A stretch of DNA of 64,000 bases, from positions 1 through 64,000 of the forward strand of contig CALHUI010000013.1 in assembly GCA_938039675.1 (NCBI GenBank). Reading direction: 5' to 3'. The stretch comes from an uncultured Cytophagales bacterium (GTDB taxonomy: Bacteria > Bacteroidota > Bacteroidia > Cytophagales > Thermoflexibacteraceae). Numbering within the stretch: position 1 is the first letter of the stretch; each line of letters opens with the position of its first letter. The notes under the pieces are model-generated. The model did not search any database, was not told the DNA's origin, and saw only the letters and a program-made list of their open reading frames with translations. Shown in pieces: positions 28,209-36,344 of the stretch. Both the position numbers and the translations under genes were made by a program.

Positions 28209-29237
28209 ATGATATACAAAGCGCTTGCATTGCAAACCACTTGTCATACGGTAAACAGTTTACAGACACGTGAGGAAGTTATTGCGCATATTCGGCGCGA
28301 AATACAGCGCATCGGTGAGCAAATACGCGCTTCCATCGGCTTTATCGGCAAAGATACCAAGCTGGTTGTGCTGCCCGAGTACTTTTTGACGGGCTTCCCG
28401 ATGGGAGAGAGTATAGAAAACTGGTTGTACAAGGCTTGCATAGCCCCCGACGGCCAAGAGTACGAATGGTTGGGACAACTTGCGCAGGACAACAATATTT
28501 ACCTAAGCGGGAATGCGTATGAAATCGACCGGCACTTCCCCAATCTGTATTTTCAGTGCAGTTTTATTATTGCACCTTCGGGCGATGTGGTGTTGCGATA
28601 TCGCCGCCTGAATTCCATGTTTGCGCCCACGCCGCACGATGTATGGGAAAAATATCTTGACATATACGGCCTGCAAGGCGTGTTTCCTGTCGTAAAAACC
28701 GACATCGGGAATCTGGCTTGTATTGCTTCCGAGGAAATTTTATATCCTGAAATTGCACGCTGCTTGGCAATGCGCGGTGCGGAGATTTTTTTGCACAATA
28801 CTTCGGAGGTCGGCAGCCCGCTGCTGACGCAAAAAAACGTGGCAAAATTGGCACGTGCCATTGAGAACATGGCTTACGTTGTTTCTGCAAACTCGGCAGG
28901 AATGGGCGGTACTCCCATACCCTTTGCTTCTACCGATGGAGTATCAAAAATTATTAACTACAACGGCCTTGTGCTTGCTGAGGCAGGTTACGGTGAAAGC
29001 ATGGTTGCAAATGCCGATATTGACCTGAACGCTCTGCGATATTTCCGCCACCGACCTGCCATGGGCAACCTGTTGGCTCGGCAACGGTTCGAGCTTTATG
29101 CGCAAAGCTATGCCGAGCATAGTTTTTATCCGCCTAATACACTGCTTGTTCAAGACCCCGACCGTCAGCATTTTATACGCACCCAACTGTCGGTAATTGA
29201 ACGACTTGACAAACTGGGTGTTTTTCAGCCTAACTGA
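28209..29237 (+). CDS. Nitrilase superfamily (carbon-nitrogen hydrolase) homologue with altered catalytic triad
   Basis: Nitrilases use Glu-Lys-Cys. This 342-residue product has the fold: KLVVLPEYFLTGFPMGE (E57 present), VVLRYRRLNSMF (the Lys position is R133), and IASEEILYPEIARCLAMRGA (where AmiE-type amidases have ICDDGNYPEIWR, so the Cys position is S174, with a Cys at 171 nearby). Alignment with amidase motifs is clear because YPEI, AMRGAE and the downstream RAIENMAYVVSANSAG are all present. The protein is therefore predicted to lack the nucleophile and may be a pseudoenzyme, or use another nucleophile. Spacing to the FAD dehydrogenase is 92 bp. Confidence 0.87.
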   Translation: MIYKALALQTTCHTVNSLQTREEVIAHIRREIQRIGEQIRASIGFIGKDTKLVVLPEYFLTGFPMGESIENWLYKACIAPDGQEYEWLGQLAQDNNIYLSGNAYEIDRHFPNLYFQCSFIIAPSGDVVLRYRRLNSMFAPTPHDVWEKYLDIYGLQGVFPVVKTDIGNLACIASEEILYPEIARCLAMRGAEIFLHNTSEVGSPLLTQKNVAKLARAIENMAYVVSANSAGMGGTPIPFASTDGVSKIINYNGLVLAEAGYGESMVANADIDLNALRYFRHRPAMGNLLARQRFELYAQSYAEHSFYPPNTLLVQDPDRQHFIRTQLSVIERLDKLGVFQPN

Positions 29238-29303
29238 GGCTGCAACTTGCCTACCGAAATCAGCGACAATTTGTCATTAAATCATTCGATAGTGCAATGA
29301 GGT

Positions 29304-29546
29304 ATGAAAATTGTGTATTTTAGCACAGAAGGAGATGTGATTATGACGCATACAGACTTGTTTAGCAAACCAAAAATGACATTCCGTTTAATCTATTTGG
29401 GATTTCCGGTATATGAAGCCAACAGTCACGAGTTGTGTATGCAAGTAGCTACCTATTGTGGTTACAACCAGTTCTTTATATTGGCATATCGCAACGGGCA
29501 GCATGTGAGCAGCATGGGGTACATAGCCGAACAGATTCCCCGATAG
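29304..29546 (+). CDS. Small hypothetical protein
   Basis: An 80-residue ORF between the nitrilase and sigma-factor genes, with no overlapping better candidate. The sequence MKIVYFSTEGDVIMTH, then FRLIYLGFPVYEANSHELC and YNQFFILAYRNG, has a balanced composition and looks like a small alpha/beta protein. An internal ATG at 29343 is an alternative start. I do not recognise it. It could be chance. Confidence 0.4.
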   Translation: MKIVYFSTEGDVIMTHTDLFSKPKMTFRLIYLGFPVYEANSHELCMQVATYCGYNQFFILAYRNGQHVSSMGYIAEQIPR

Positions 29547-29580
29547 GCTGCCACGTGCTTATTATTGTCCTGATTAAATA

Positions 29581-30147
29581 ATGGACTACCAGCATTTATC
29601 CGACGAGGAATTACTCAAAAAATCAGCTCAATACGACCGACAGGCATTTCACGTTATCTACACGCGTTATGCCCGTCGGTTGTTTGATTTTGCCTGTCGA
29701 AAGGTTGTGTCGGAGGTGGCCGAGGAAATTGTGCAGGATATTTTCATTCGCTTGTGGCAAAAGCCCGATACCGCTATTGATAACTTATCAGCCTATTTGT
29801 TTGCAGCCGTTCGCTATGGCTGGCTGAACCATTTCAGAGAAGAACTCATCAAAGAAAAATTTATAGCCTACAGCCTGCAACAATCTCAAAATGAGTGTTT
29901 GCAGGATGAAAATCTCATAGAAGAGTTGCAGCAGGTCGTTGAGCAGGCTATGGCGACACTGCCCGAAAAAACCCGGGTTGTTTTTCATCTGAGCCGTTTC
30001 GAGGGTTTGTCGCACAAAGAAATTGCCCAACAACTGTCATTGAGCGAGAAATCAGTAGAATATCATATTTCGCAGGCACTCAAACAATTGCGCGTCTCTC
30101 TTCGTCCTTTTTTACAGGCTGTTTTGCTGGCAATAGGGCTATACTGA
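29581..30147 (+). CDS. RNA polymerase ECF-type sigma factor
   Basis: Extracytoplasmic-function sigma factor of 188 residues. Region 2 is FHVIYTRYARRLFDFACRKV to EEIVQDIFIRLWQKP, and region 4 is LPEKTRVVFHLSRFEGLSHK followed by EIAQQLSLSEKSVEYHISQA, the recognition helix. It belongs to the class often paired with FecR-like anti-sigma factors in Bacteroidota; here none is adjacent (the next gene, on the other strand, is a LysM protein). Target regulon not evident. Confidence 0.93.
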   Translation: MDYQHLSDEELLKKSAQYDRQAFHVIYTRYARRLFDFACRKVVSEVAEEIVQDIFIRLWQKPDTAIDNLSAYLFAAVRYGWLNHFREELIKEKFIAYSLQQSQNECLQDENLIEELQQVVEQAMATLPEKTRVVFHLSRFEGLSHKEIAQQLSLSEKSVEYHISQALKQLRVSLRPFLQAVLLAIGLY

Positions 30148-30158
30148 TGTGCTTGGTG

Positions 30159-30701
30159 CTACTTTTCAAACGGAATAAAAATCATTTGTCCGCTACTGAT
30201 TTTTTGATTGAATTGCTTGATAAGCACCGAGTCTGCCAAGTTGCGGTAATACAGGCGTGCGATAGACGTGGCAGTTTCTTTCGGTCGCACCAAATGCACC
30301 CCTTTGACAGGCACAATGTACCAGTTTTCACCGTCGGCCTCGCTGACCTTAATAGATTTGGAGTTTGATATGTTAAATTTTTCTGCTACTTTGCTGATGG
30401 TGTAGGTGTTGTCAAAGTCTTTAAAAAGGCCGTACATGCGAAATCCGTTGCTTACCAGCGGGTCATAGCGATTGTTACGGAAGTACTGTTTTTGCAGTGA
30501 ATCGTAGCGAAGGGCTTCCTGCATTTTCCATGATTTGCCGCCCAGTACCATTTTAAGGCTGTCATAGCGAAATTCTATGGCCTTTTTTTCTTCTATCCAC
30601 TGCGACTTATTGACAAGAAATAAAAAAATGATGGTCAGTGTAAACAGCATGACAACAATGGTTGTAGTCAGGCGTTCCAACGAAAACTCTCCGCTATTCA
30701 T
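30159..30701 (-). CDS. Membrane-anchored LysM-domain protein
   Basis: The 180-residue product has an N-terminal transmembrane segment (TTTIVVMLFTLTIIFLFLV, about residues 12-30) and a coiled-coil-like linker (SQWIEEKKAIEFRYDSLKMV). Its C-terminus, HLVRPKETATSIARLYYRNL continuing to KISSGQMIFIPFEK, reads as one LysM repeat that likely binds peptidoglycan. A second, weaker repeat with SKVAEKFNISNSKSI may lie before it. It starts 2 bp after the stop of the alpha/beta hydrolase gene, so the two are coupled. A cell-wall-attached inner-membrane protein is the likely location. Confidence 0.75.
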   Translation of the reverse strand: MNSGEFSLERLTTTIVVMLFTLTIIFLFLVNKSQWIEEKKAIEFRYDSLKMVLGGKSWKMQEALRYDSLQKQYFRNNRYDPLVSNGFRMYGLFKDFDNTYTISKVAEKFNISNSKSIKVSEADGENWYIVPVKGVHLVRPKETATSIARLYYRNLADSVLIKQFNQKISSGQMIFIPFEK

Positions 30702-30703
30702 TT

Positions 30704-31462
30704 TCAGGGGTTTCTTAGTAAGAAACTATCTACATATCGGTTAAAAATTTCGGGGTGCTCCATCATGGGTGCATGTCCGCAGCAGTCAATAAAGCGCAGT
30801 TCCGTATTAGGTATCAATTCATCAAACTCATGTGCCACGTTGGGCGGGGTGATGGTATCGTTAAGCCCCCAGATGAGCAAGGTAGGGGCTTTAATGTTCC
30901 CGAGTTCTTTGGCGAGGTTGTTCCGCTGCGCCGATTTGGCAATAGCCACCATGCGCATACACTTGGGGATGCTTTTGGTAACGTCAAAAACTTCATCAAC
31001 CAGCTCTTTTGTAGCTACGCGTGGGTTGTAGAAAGTATATTCTACGCGTTCTTTTACAAACTCATAGTTGCCGCGTTTGGGATAGGAGCCGCCCATGGCA
31101 TTTTCAAACAGCCCCGAGCTGCCCGTAAGGATGATGCGTTTAACGGCAGAGGGGTTTTTCAGGGCAAAAATCAGTGCAATATGGCCGCCAAGGGAGTTGC
31201 CTAAAAGTGTCAGTTTGCCTAGCGGAACTTCCTTCACAAAGTCGGCGAAAAAGGCTGTAAGTCCTTCAAGTCCTGCATTGGTGAGGGGCATGTCGTAGAT
31301 GGGCAGCATAGGAATTACTACCCGGTAGCGATTGGAAAAGTGGGCAACTACGTGTTCCCAATTGCTGAGTGCACCAAACAGCCCGTGTAGCAGGAGCATG
31401 GTTTCTCCTTTGCCTTCGTCAATATAGCAGAAGTCTTTTACCCGATGTATCTGATATTGCAT
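30704..31462 (-). CDS. Alpha/beta hydrolase
   Basis: The 252-residue product has the fold's landmarks: GETMLLLHGLFGALSNWEHV (oxyanion HG), nucleophile elbow LLGNSLGGHIALIFAL (GxSxG, Ser near 90), the Asp region LLIWGLNDTITPPNVA and the late His in IDCCGHAPMMEHPEIFNRYV. It has no signal peptide, so it is probably cytoplasmic. It is the first gene of a two-gene operon with the LysM protein. Substrate unknown. Confidence 0.92.
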   Translation of the reverse strand: MQYQIHRVKDFCYIDEGKGETMLLLHGLFGALSNWEHVVAHFSNRYRVVIPMLPIYDMPLTNAGLEGLTAFFADFVKEVPLGKLTLLGNSLGGHIALIFALKNPSAVKRIILTGSSGLFENAMGGSYPKRGNYEFVKERVEYTFYNPRVATKELVDEVFDVTKSIPKCMRMVAIAKSAQRNNLAKELGNIKAPTLLIWGLNDTITPPNVAHEFDELIPNTELRFIDCCGHAPMMEHPEIFNRYVDSFLLRNP

Positions 31463-31493
31463 AGCGTACAGTGTGAACGGTTTGGCAAAATAA

Positions 31494-32363
31494 TCAGTTG
31501 ATTTTAGAACGCCATAGGGCGATTGATTTTTCTATCTCCTGCTTGTATAAAAAATTGCTGCCGCTTTCTACAATTCCTAAGCGAAGTGCTTCTTCTGCCG
31601 AAACGATAGCTTCTTTGAAGTTGCCTTGTAGGGCTGCATAATCAGCTTTTAACCAGTGTGGGAAAAAGCTGTTGGGTTTGAGTGCCAAGGCTCTATCTAT
31701 CCATTGCTTCGCCTCGCCAAGCCTTATGTTGTTGCGCAGACAGTACTCTGCCGAATTGGCATAAACTATCCAATTATCGCCTGCCGTTTTGATGGCTTCC
31801 GTGATATTTTTATTGACTTTTTCATCCACTTCTACGCGAATGGGAACGCTGACGGAGATTTTTTCCCACGTCATCACCAGCAAGGCTGTTGTTCGGGTGA
31901 TATTTTCAATACTTATGCTGAATGTTTCTGTGAAAGGTACTTTGCGGCGGCGTGCCTTAATGGAAAGTACGTTGTCTTCGGGGCGGAAGCCGGTAGTGCC
32001 CCATGAACGAGAATTTTTATTGAGAATCACATCCCACTCGCCTCTTTTGTGAGGGATGGTGTAGAGGGCGTAGCTGCCTGCCGCTATTCGCAAATCATTG
32101 AGCCATACATCGTCCAAAAAGGTGATAACGGTGGCTTCGTTGGCACCTGTGCGCCATGTAACGTCGTAGGGGACAAGTTTCCCCCATATCTTTCTGCCTT
32201 TAACGCTCGGACGGCTGTACTGGATACTGATTTTGGTAAGACCGACTATTTGGCTATATTCACACTTGGGACTGGCAAGTGGAAGATTTTGTGCGTACAG
32301 CACGAGATTGCTTATGCAAAAAATAGTGGCCAATGCCCATTTTACAAACTTGTATTGCATCAT
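31494..32363 (-). CDS. DUF2911-type secreted protein with C-terminal TPR
   Basis: The 289-residue product has a signal peptide ending YAQ and then the DUF2911 fold (ISIQYSRPSVKGRKIWGKLV, VTWRTGANEATVITFLDDVW, AGSYALYTIPHKRGEWDVI). A TPR-like tail follows, including AKQWIDRALALKPNSFFPHW and EAIVSAEEALRLGI. The family is common in Bacteroidota and not characterised. Its promoter and the terminator of the gene upstream overlap in a palindrome at 32369-32403. ATG at 32363 and 32360 are both usable. Confidence 0.88.
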   Translation of the reverse strand: MMQYKFVKWALATIFCISNLVLYAQNLPLASPKCEYSQIVGLTKISIQYSRPSVKGRKIWGKLVPYDVTWRTGANEATVITFLDDVWLNDLRIAAGSYALYTIPHKRGEWDVILNKNSRSWGTTGFRPEDNVLSIKARRRKVPFTETFSISIENITRTTALLVMTWEKISVSVPIRVEVDEKVNKNITEAIKTAGDNWIVYANSAEYCLRNNIRLGEAKQWIDRALALKPNSFFPHWLKADYAALQGNFKEAIVSAEEALRLGIVESGSNFLYKQEIEKSIALWRSKIN

Positions 32364-32368
32364 AAAAG

Positions 32369-32403
32369 CAAAATTAGCGATAAAAAGTGTATCGCTAATT
32401 TTG
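32369..32403 (-). terminator. 14-bp perfect palindrome: terminator of the repeat-protein gene, overlapping a promoter-like box
   Basis: CAAAATTAGCGATA at 32369-32382 and TATCGCTAATTTTG at 32390-32403 form a 14-bp perfect stem with a 7-base loop, 11 bases after the stop of the repeat-protein gene. The stem contains TAATTTTG, an exact TAnnTTTG -7 match on the minus strand, 5 bases ahead of the DUF2911 ATG, so it may also act as promoter or operator. Confidence 0.6.
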
Positions 32404-32414
32404 TTTGCAGGCTA

Positions 32415-33596
32415 CTAAATCGCAAGAATGATACTTGCTTTTACAATACCTGTTTCGTTGCCGTATTCGTCTTTGAAACGCACGTAAACCGTTTTTTCAC
32501 CATTTTCGCCGGTGAGTTTCCATTTAACGGTTTCTCTGAAAGGCTCCCAGCGTGCACCGACAAAGTTAAGGTGGTTGCTAATCATCATAAACAATGCCCC
32601 TTTGGCAGAGAGTTTTAACTCTACAAACTTGTCTGGGTCTTCGGCATATTTAGCGCCGCCGTTAATAACTACGCTGCAATCTTCGGGCGGCATGTTGTCT
32701 AAAATGATGTCGTCGGAAGCTACGCTCGATTCGTTTTGTGCTTGGTCGCGAAACTTGACATAAATGGTGCGTACGCCTTGTTTTTGCGAATCGAATTTCC
32801 ATTCCATCGTGGTCTTATAGGGTTGCCACTCGGCATCGGAAAAGTCGCTTTTTTCACTGACTTTCATATCGTTGGCTCCTCGGGCAAAAATGGCAAGCGA
32901 TACTTTCCCGTTGATATCGGTGGTGAATTTCTGGTCGCCGTTGATGATGATGCGCGGGTCAACGGGAGGGACGGCATCCACAAAAATCTCCGCAGAGGCA
33001 ACGGCTGATTCATTGCCAGCCTCATCCCTAAATTTGACAAATACTTTGCGCAGCCCGTCGCCGGGTTCTAATTTCCAATTAGGCAAAGCGGTGCGATAGA
33101 TTTGCCAGCGTGCATCTTTAAAAGTGGATACATTGCTAATCATCATATACTTAGCTTCTTCGGCCTGAAGTTCTAAGCTGACCAATCTTTCGGGGTTGTT
33201 TACAAAACCGCCCTCTGCATTGATGGCAATTTTCGGATTTTTGGGCGGCGTGCGGTCTAACGTGATGGTAGCTTCTATGGGAGCGGTTACGTTGCCGTAT
33301 TTGTCTTTCAGTTTTACATATACCTTTTTTTCACCTTCATCGTTCCCCAGATTGATTTGCCCGTAATCACTTTGAAATTCTTTCCATTCTGCACCGTCTA
33401 GGTTGGGGGAACGGCTCACCATCATTTGGCGGGCACCTGCTGCTTCGATTTTGAGCGTAACGATACCACTCTGGGTGTACTTGTTGCCACCGTCCAGAAG
33501 TACGCGCACATTTTCTAACTGAGAGGCTTCCTGTGCCAACAGAGCAAGGGAGGTTGTCAGAAAAAAACAGCAAAAAAACAAAGCTTTTTGTACCAT
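32415..33596 (-). CDS. Secreted protein of four tandem Ig-like repeats
   Basis: From ATG at 33596 the product starts VQKALFFCCFFLTTSLALLA, a signal peptide. The remaining approx. 370 residues are four repeats of about 90 residues, each with a V(Y/F)VK(L/F)(K/R)D(K/E/Q) motif followed by GN or QN and ending (LDR/VDA/LDN)xPP: KVYVKLKDKYGNVTAP, KVFVKFRDEAGNESAV, TIYVKFRDQAQNESSV and TVYVRFKDEYGNETGI. The first three repeats each end in a PP dipeptide; the fourth ends the protein. This looks like bacterial Ig-like or adhesin architecture. It lies 66 bp downstream of the TPR protein gene and probably shares its transcript. The alternative start at 33620 adds 8 residues. Confidence 0.85.
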   Translation of the reverse strand: MVQKALFFCCFFLTTSLALLAQEASQLENVRVLLDGGNKYTQSGIVTLKIEAAGARQMMVSRSPNLDGAEWKEFQSDYGQINLGNDEGEKKVYVKLKDKYGNVTAPIEATITLDRTPPKNPKIAINAEGGFVNNPERLVSLELQAEEAKYMMISNVSTFKDARWQIYRTALPNWKLEPGDGLRKVFVKFRDEAGNESAVASAEIFVDAVPPVDPRIIINGDQKFTTDINGKVSLAIFARGANDMKVSEKSDFSDAEWQPYKTTMEWKFDSQKQGVRTIYVKFRDQAQNESSVASDDIILDNMPPEDCSVVINGGAKYAEDPDKFVELKLSAKGALFMMISNHLNFVGARWEPFRETVKWKLTGENGEKTVYVRFKDEYGNETGIVKASIILAI

Positions 33597-33662
33597 CGGA
33601 TTATCTATTGGGGTCTGCAATCATCGTTTACAGATATATAACGCATCTTTGTGCTATAAATT

Positions 33663-35297
33663 TTACTTTTTATTCATCTCTGCGTTAATGTCTGCAATCT
33701 TTTTCAGAGTTGCCTGATAAGCAGGGCTTTGCTCGCCTTGCAGTTTACGCTGATTGTCTAACACGCTTCTGTACAGGCGCATGGCCTCCGGATAGTTTTT
33801 GCGCAAGGCTGCCAAATCTGCCAGTTTGAGCGTGCTAAGGGTATATTCGAGGCTGCCTCTGCCGTAATAGTTGGCATTTATGAGGTTGGCCTGTTTCAGG
33901 AGGGGTTCGGCTGCCTCGAGCTTATTTTGCACAATCAGGAAATTTGCGTAGTTAGCAAGAGATGCACTATAATCAGGGTGTTTATCGGTAAGGTTTTTCT
34001 TGCGCAATTCAATGCTGAGCTTCAACAAGGAGTCCGTTTTGGCAAAATCGGGGATGGCCAAGTGGTAAAAGGCAAGCGAATCTATGGCTTTGGCATATTG
34101 CACCTGTTTGTCATTCAGTTTTTTGGCTTGTTCGGCTACTTCCAGCAGGGTAGCTTCTGTTTGGGCTTGATTGCCTGTTTGCTTGTACATTGCGGCCAGT
34201 TGTGCTATTTGCTCTACGCAAATTGCCTCATGCTCAGGTGTTTTCTTGTTGGCTTTGCTGATTTCAATAGCTTTTTTAAGGTTGTTTTGCGCTTCGTTGG
34301 CTTTACCGATGTGCCATTCTGCAACTGCCAATTGTGCAAGGGCAGAGGCATATTCCATGCTTTGCTCAGTATAGGCAGATTTAACGGCATCGGCTTTTTG
34401 CTGACTCATTGCTGCAACAGCCGCATATTCGCCCATCTCTGCATAATTTTTAATGACTTTGTCAAGTTCTTCCGTGAGTTTGCCTGCGTTGTTTGTTTGT
34501 ACATGGCTGATATACTCATTGCCGTATTGGATGCTCTCTTGTGGTTTGTTGAGCAGCTTATAGCCTATGTGCAACTGATAGTAGGCGGTATAGTATTGTG
34601 CAGGCGGAATCTGCTGGGCTTTGCTCAGGTCAATCCATTTCAGGTAGAACTCGTTGGCTTTTTCGTATTTTTTCAGGCGGAAGTAAACGTCTGCTGTCTC
34701 ACTTGCCATTTCTGCCATTCGCGGGTTTTTATTGCCGAGCAATTTGATGCCTTGTTCGTAGGCAGGGACATATTGTGCTTCTGCCTTGTCTAAGCGATTG
34801 GTCAGTCGGAGCAATCGGGCATATTCGTGTTGAGTAATAATAAAGTCGGCAGTTTGGTCTTGTTTCAACGACTTTTGTAATGACAGCGATTGCGTGAAAT
34901 AGTTCTCTGCATTGGGGTATTCCTTGGTTTGTACGTAACTAACGGCAGTCAAGAATTGCAACCGTGCAAACTCTTGGGTACGTTCTTCGCGCAGGTCTTT
35001 TTTTACGTTGAGGATGGTTAGGTAACAGGAGCGCTCTTTTTTAGCTTCGTTGATGCCTTTGTAGGCTTCTGCAAGTGCGTAGAGGGTTTTAACGTAGTTG
35101 GGATGTTGCGTTTTGAACTCCTGCTCGGCATTCGGCAGGGCGCGCTCTAAGGCTGAAACAGCCATTTTATAATCTTTTTTTGCGAGTGCTTGCTGCCCTT
35201 GCATGAACAAGGTTTCCCAATTTTGAGCCATCAGGGACTGGCTAATGAAGAACATACTGACTGCGAGCCAATAGAAAATTGTACGAGTTTGCGTCAT
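33663..35297 (-). CDS. Secreted tetratricopeptide-repeat protein
   Basis: The 544-residue product begins with a signal peptide (YWLAVSMFFISQSLMAQ). It contains many TPR-type 34-residue helical pairs (for example LFMQGQQALAKKDYKMAVSA, ALYALAEAYKGINEAKKERS and LASLAN-like repeats near the end). It is likely a periplasmic scaffold. It is directly upstream of the four-repeat Ig-like protein and probably operonic with it. No enzymatic domain is seen. Confidence 0.87.
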   Translation of the reverse strand: MTQTRTIFYWLAVSMFFISQSLMAQNWETLFMQGQQALAKKDYKMAVSALERALPNAEQEFKTQHPNYVKTLYALAEAYKGINEAKKERSCYLTILNVKKDLREERTQEFARLQFLTAVSYVQTKEYPNAENYFTQSLSLQKSLKQDQTADFIITQHEYARLLRLTNRLDKAEAQYVPAYEQGIKLLGNKNPRMAEMASETADVYFRLKKYEKANEFYLKWIDLSKAQQIPPAQYYTAYYQLHIGYKLLNKPQESIQYGNEYISHVQTNNAGKLTEELDKVIKNYAEMGEYAAVAAMSQQKADAVKSAYTEQSMEYASALAQLAVAEWHIGKANEAQNNLKKAIEISKANKKTPEHEAICVEQIAQLAAMYKQTGNQAQTEATLLEVAEQAKKLNDKQVQYAKAIDSLAFYHLAIPDFAKTDSLLKLSIELRKKNLTDKHPDYSASLANYANFLIVQNKLEAAEPLLKQANLINANYYGRGSLEYTLSTLKLADLAALRKNYPEAMRLYRSVLDNQRKLQGEQSPAYQATLKKIADINAEMNKK

Positions 35298-35373
35298 TTT
35301 GTGCTATTGGGTTGGTTAGACGAAAACTCTTAGGGCAATTTTGTTACCAAAAATACTGCTGCTCACAGAAAAT

Positions 35374-36309
35374 TTAATCTAGCAGGCGCGGCCCTTCGGC
35401 ATTGATGGGCGAAACGTAGCAGTCCGTAGCGATATTAACCTCTGCAAAAGCGGCAGTAATGGCATCTGCGATGCGCCGTCCTGTTTCGTGCGAAGTACTG
35501 AGGGCAAATATGGAAGGGCCTGAACCCGAGATGCTGCAACCCAAAGCCCCGGCCTCCATGGCTGCTTTTTTTACCTGCGCAAAATTAGGTATCAGCAGCG
35601 CGCGCAGAGGCTCTACAATCTGGTCGTGCAGCGAGCGGCCAATCAGCGCATAGTCCGACAGGAGCAGCCCTGCCACCAAACCGCCCACATTGCCCCACTG
35701 TATAATGGCATCTTTAAGCGTTACGGATTTGCGGAGAATACTGCGGGCATCTTCCGTGCGGATTTCTATGTGCGGGTGCACAACGGTAGCCACCAAGTCG
35801 GGCGGGGTGTTGAGTTTGATAACGTCCAGCGGGTCATAGCTGCGCACAAGAGTAAAACCGCCCAACAAAGACGGTGCTACGTTATCCGCATGGGCAGCAC
35901 CACAGGCAAGTCGCTCGGCCTCCATGGCAAAGGGCAGCATTTCCAAACGGGTCAGGGGTTGCCCCATCAGTTCGTTGATGGCAAAAAGGGCTGCCACGGC
36001 GCTTGCCGCACTGGAACCCAGACCACTGCCAAGCGGCATTTTCTTATGTAACTCTATGGCAATCCCCGTTTTTTGCCCAATATGCTGCAAAAAAGCATCC
36101 ACTACCACACCGGCCGTGTTTTTAGAAGCATCGCGGCTGAGTTTGCCACCGTCTCCTGTAATCAGTACAATTTCCGTTTTATCGTTGTTGGTTTTGCGCA
36201 TCACTATTTCGTCGCCGGGCTCGTAGAGGGCAAAACCAAGCACATCGAACCCGCAGGCAACGTTGGCAACCGTTGCAGGCGCATACACACGTACAGAATC
36301 TCGTAACAT
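35374..36309 (-). CDS. thrB: Homoserine kinase
   Basis: GHMP-family kinase (311 residues) that phosphorylates homoserine in threonine biosynthesis. It starts MLRDSVRVYAPATVANVACG with the family's substrate region, and the ATP-binding loop is MPLGSGLGSSAASAVAALFA near residue 90. Motif 3 is seen as GALGCSISGSGPSIFALS near residue 265. Length fits. No thrA or thrC is adjacent, so the pathway is dispersed here. The gap to the upstream TPR gene is 76 bp on the downstream side. Confidence 0.96.
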   Translation of the reverse strand: MLRDSVRVYAPATVANVACGFDVLGFALYEPGDEIVMRKTNNDKTEIVLITGDGGKLSRDASKNTAGVVVDAFLQHIGQKTGIAIELHKKMPLGSGLGSSAASAVAALFAINELMGQPLTRLEMLPFAMEAERLACGAAHADNVAPSLLGGFTLVRSYDPLDVIKLNTPPDLVATVVHPHIEIRTEDARSILRKSVTLKDAIIQWGNVGGLVAGLLLSDYALIGRSLHDQIVEPLRALLIPNFAQVKKAAMEAGALGCSISGSGPSIFALSTSHETGRRIADAITAAFAEVNIATDCYVSPINAEGPRLLD

Positions 36310-36344
36310 AGTTCGCTTAAAATGCCAAAGATAAACGGATTTGA

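Noticed and set aside
33927-34793. 288-residue plus-strand ORF inside the TPR gene
   Set aside because: Rich in Cys, Phe and Leu, typical of an antisense shadow.
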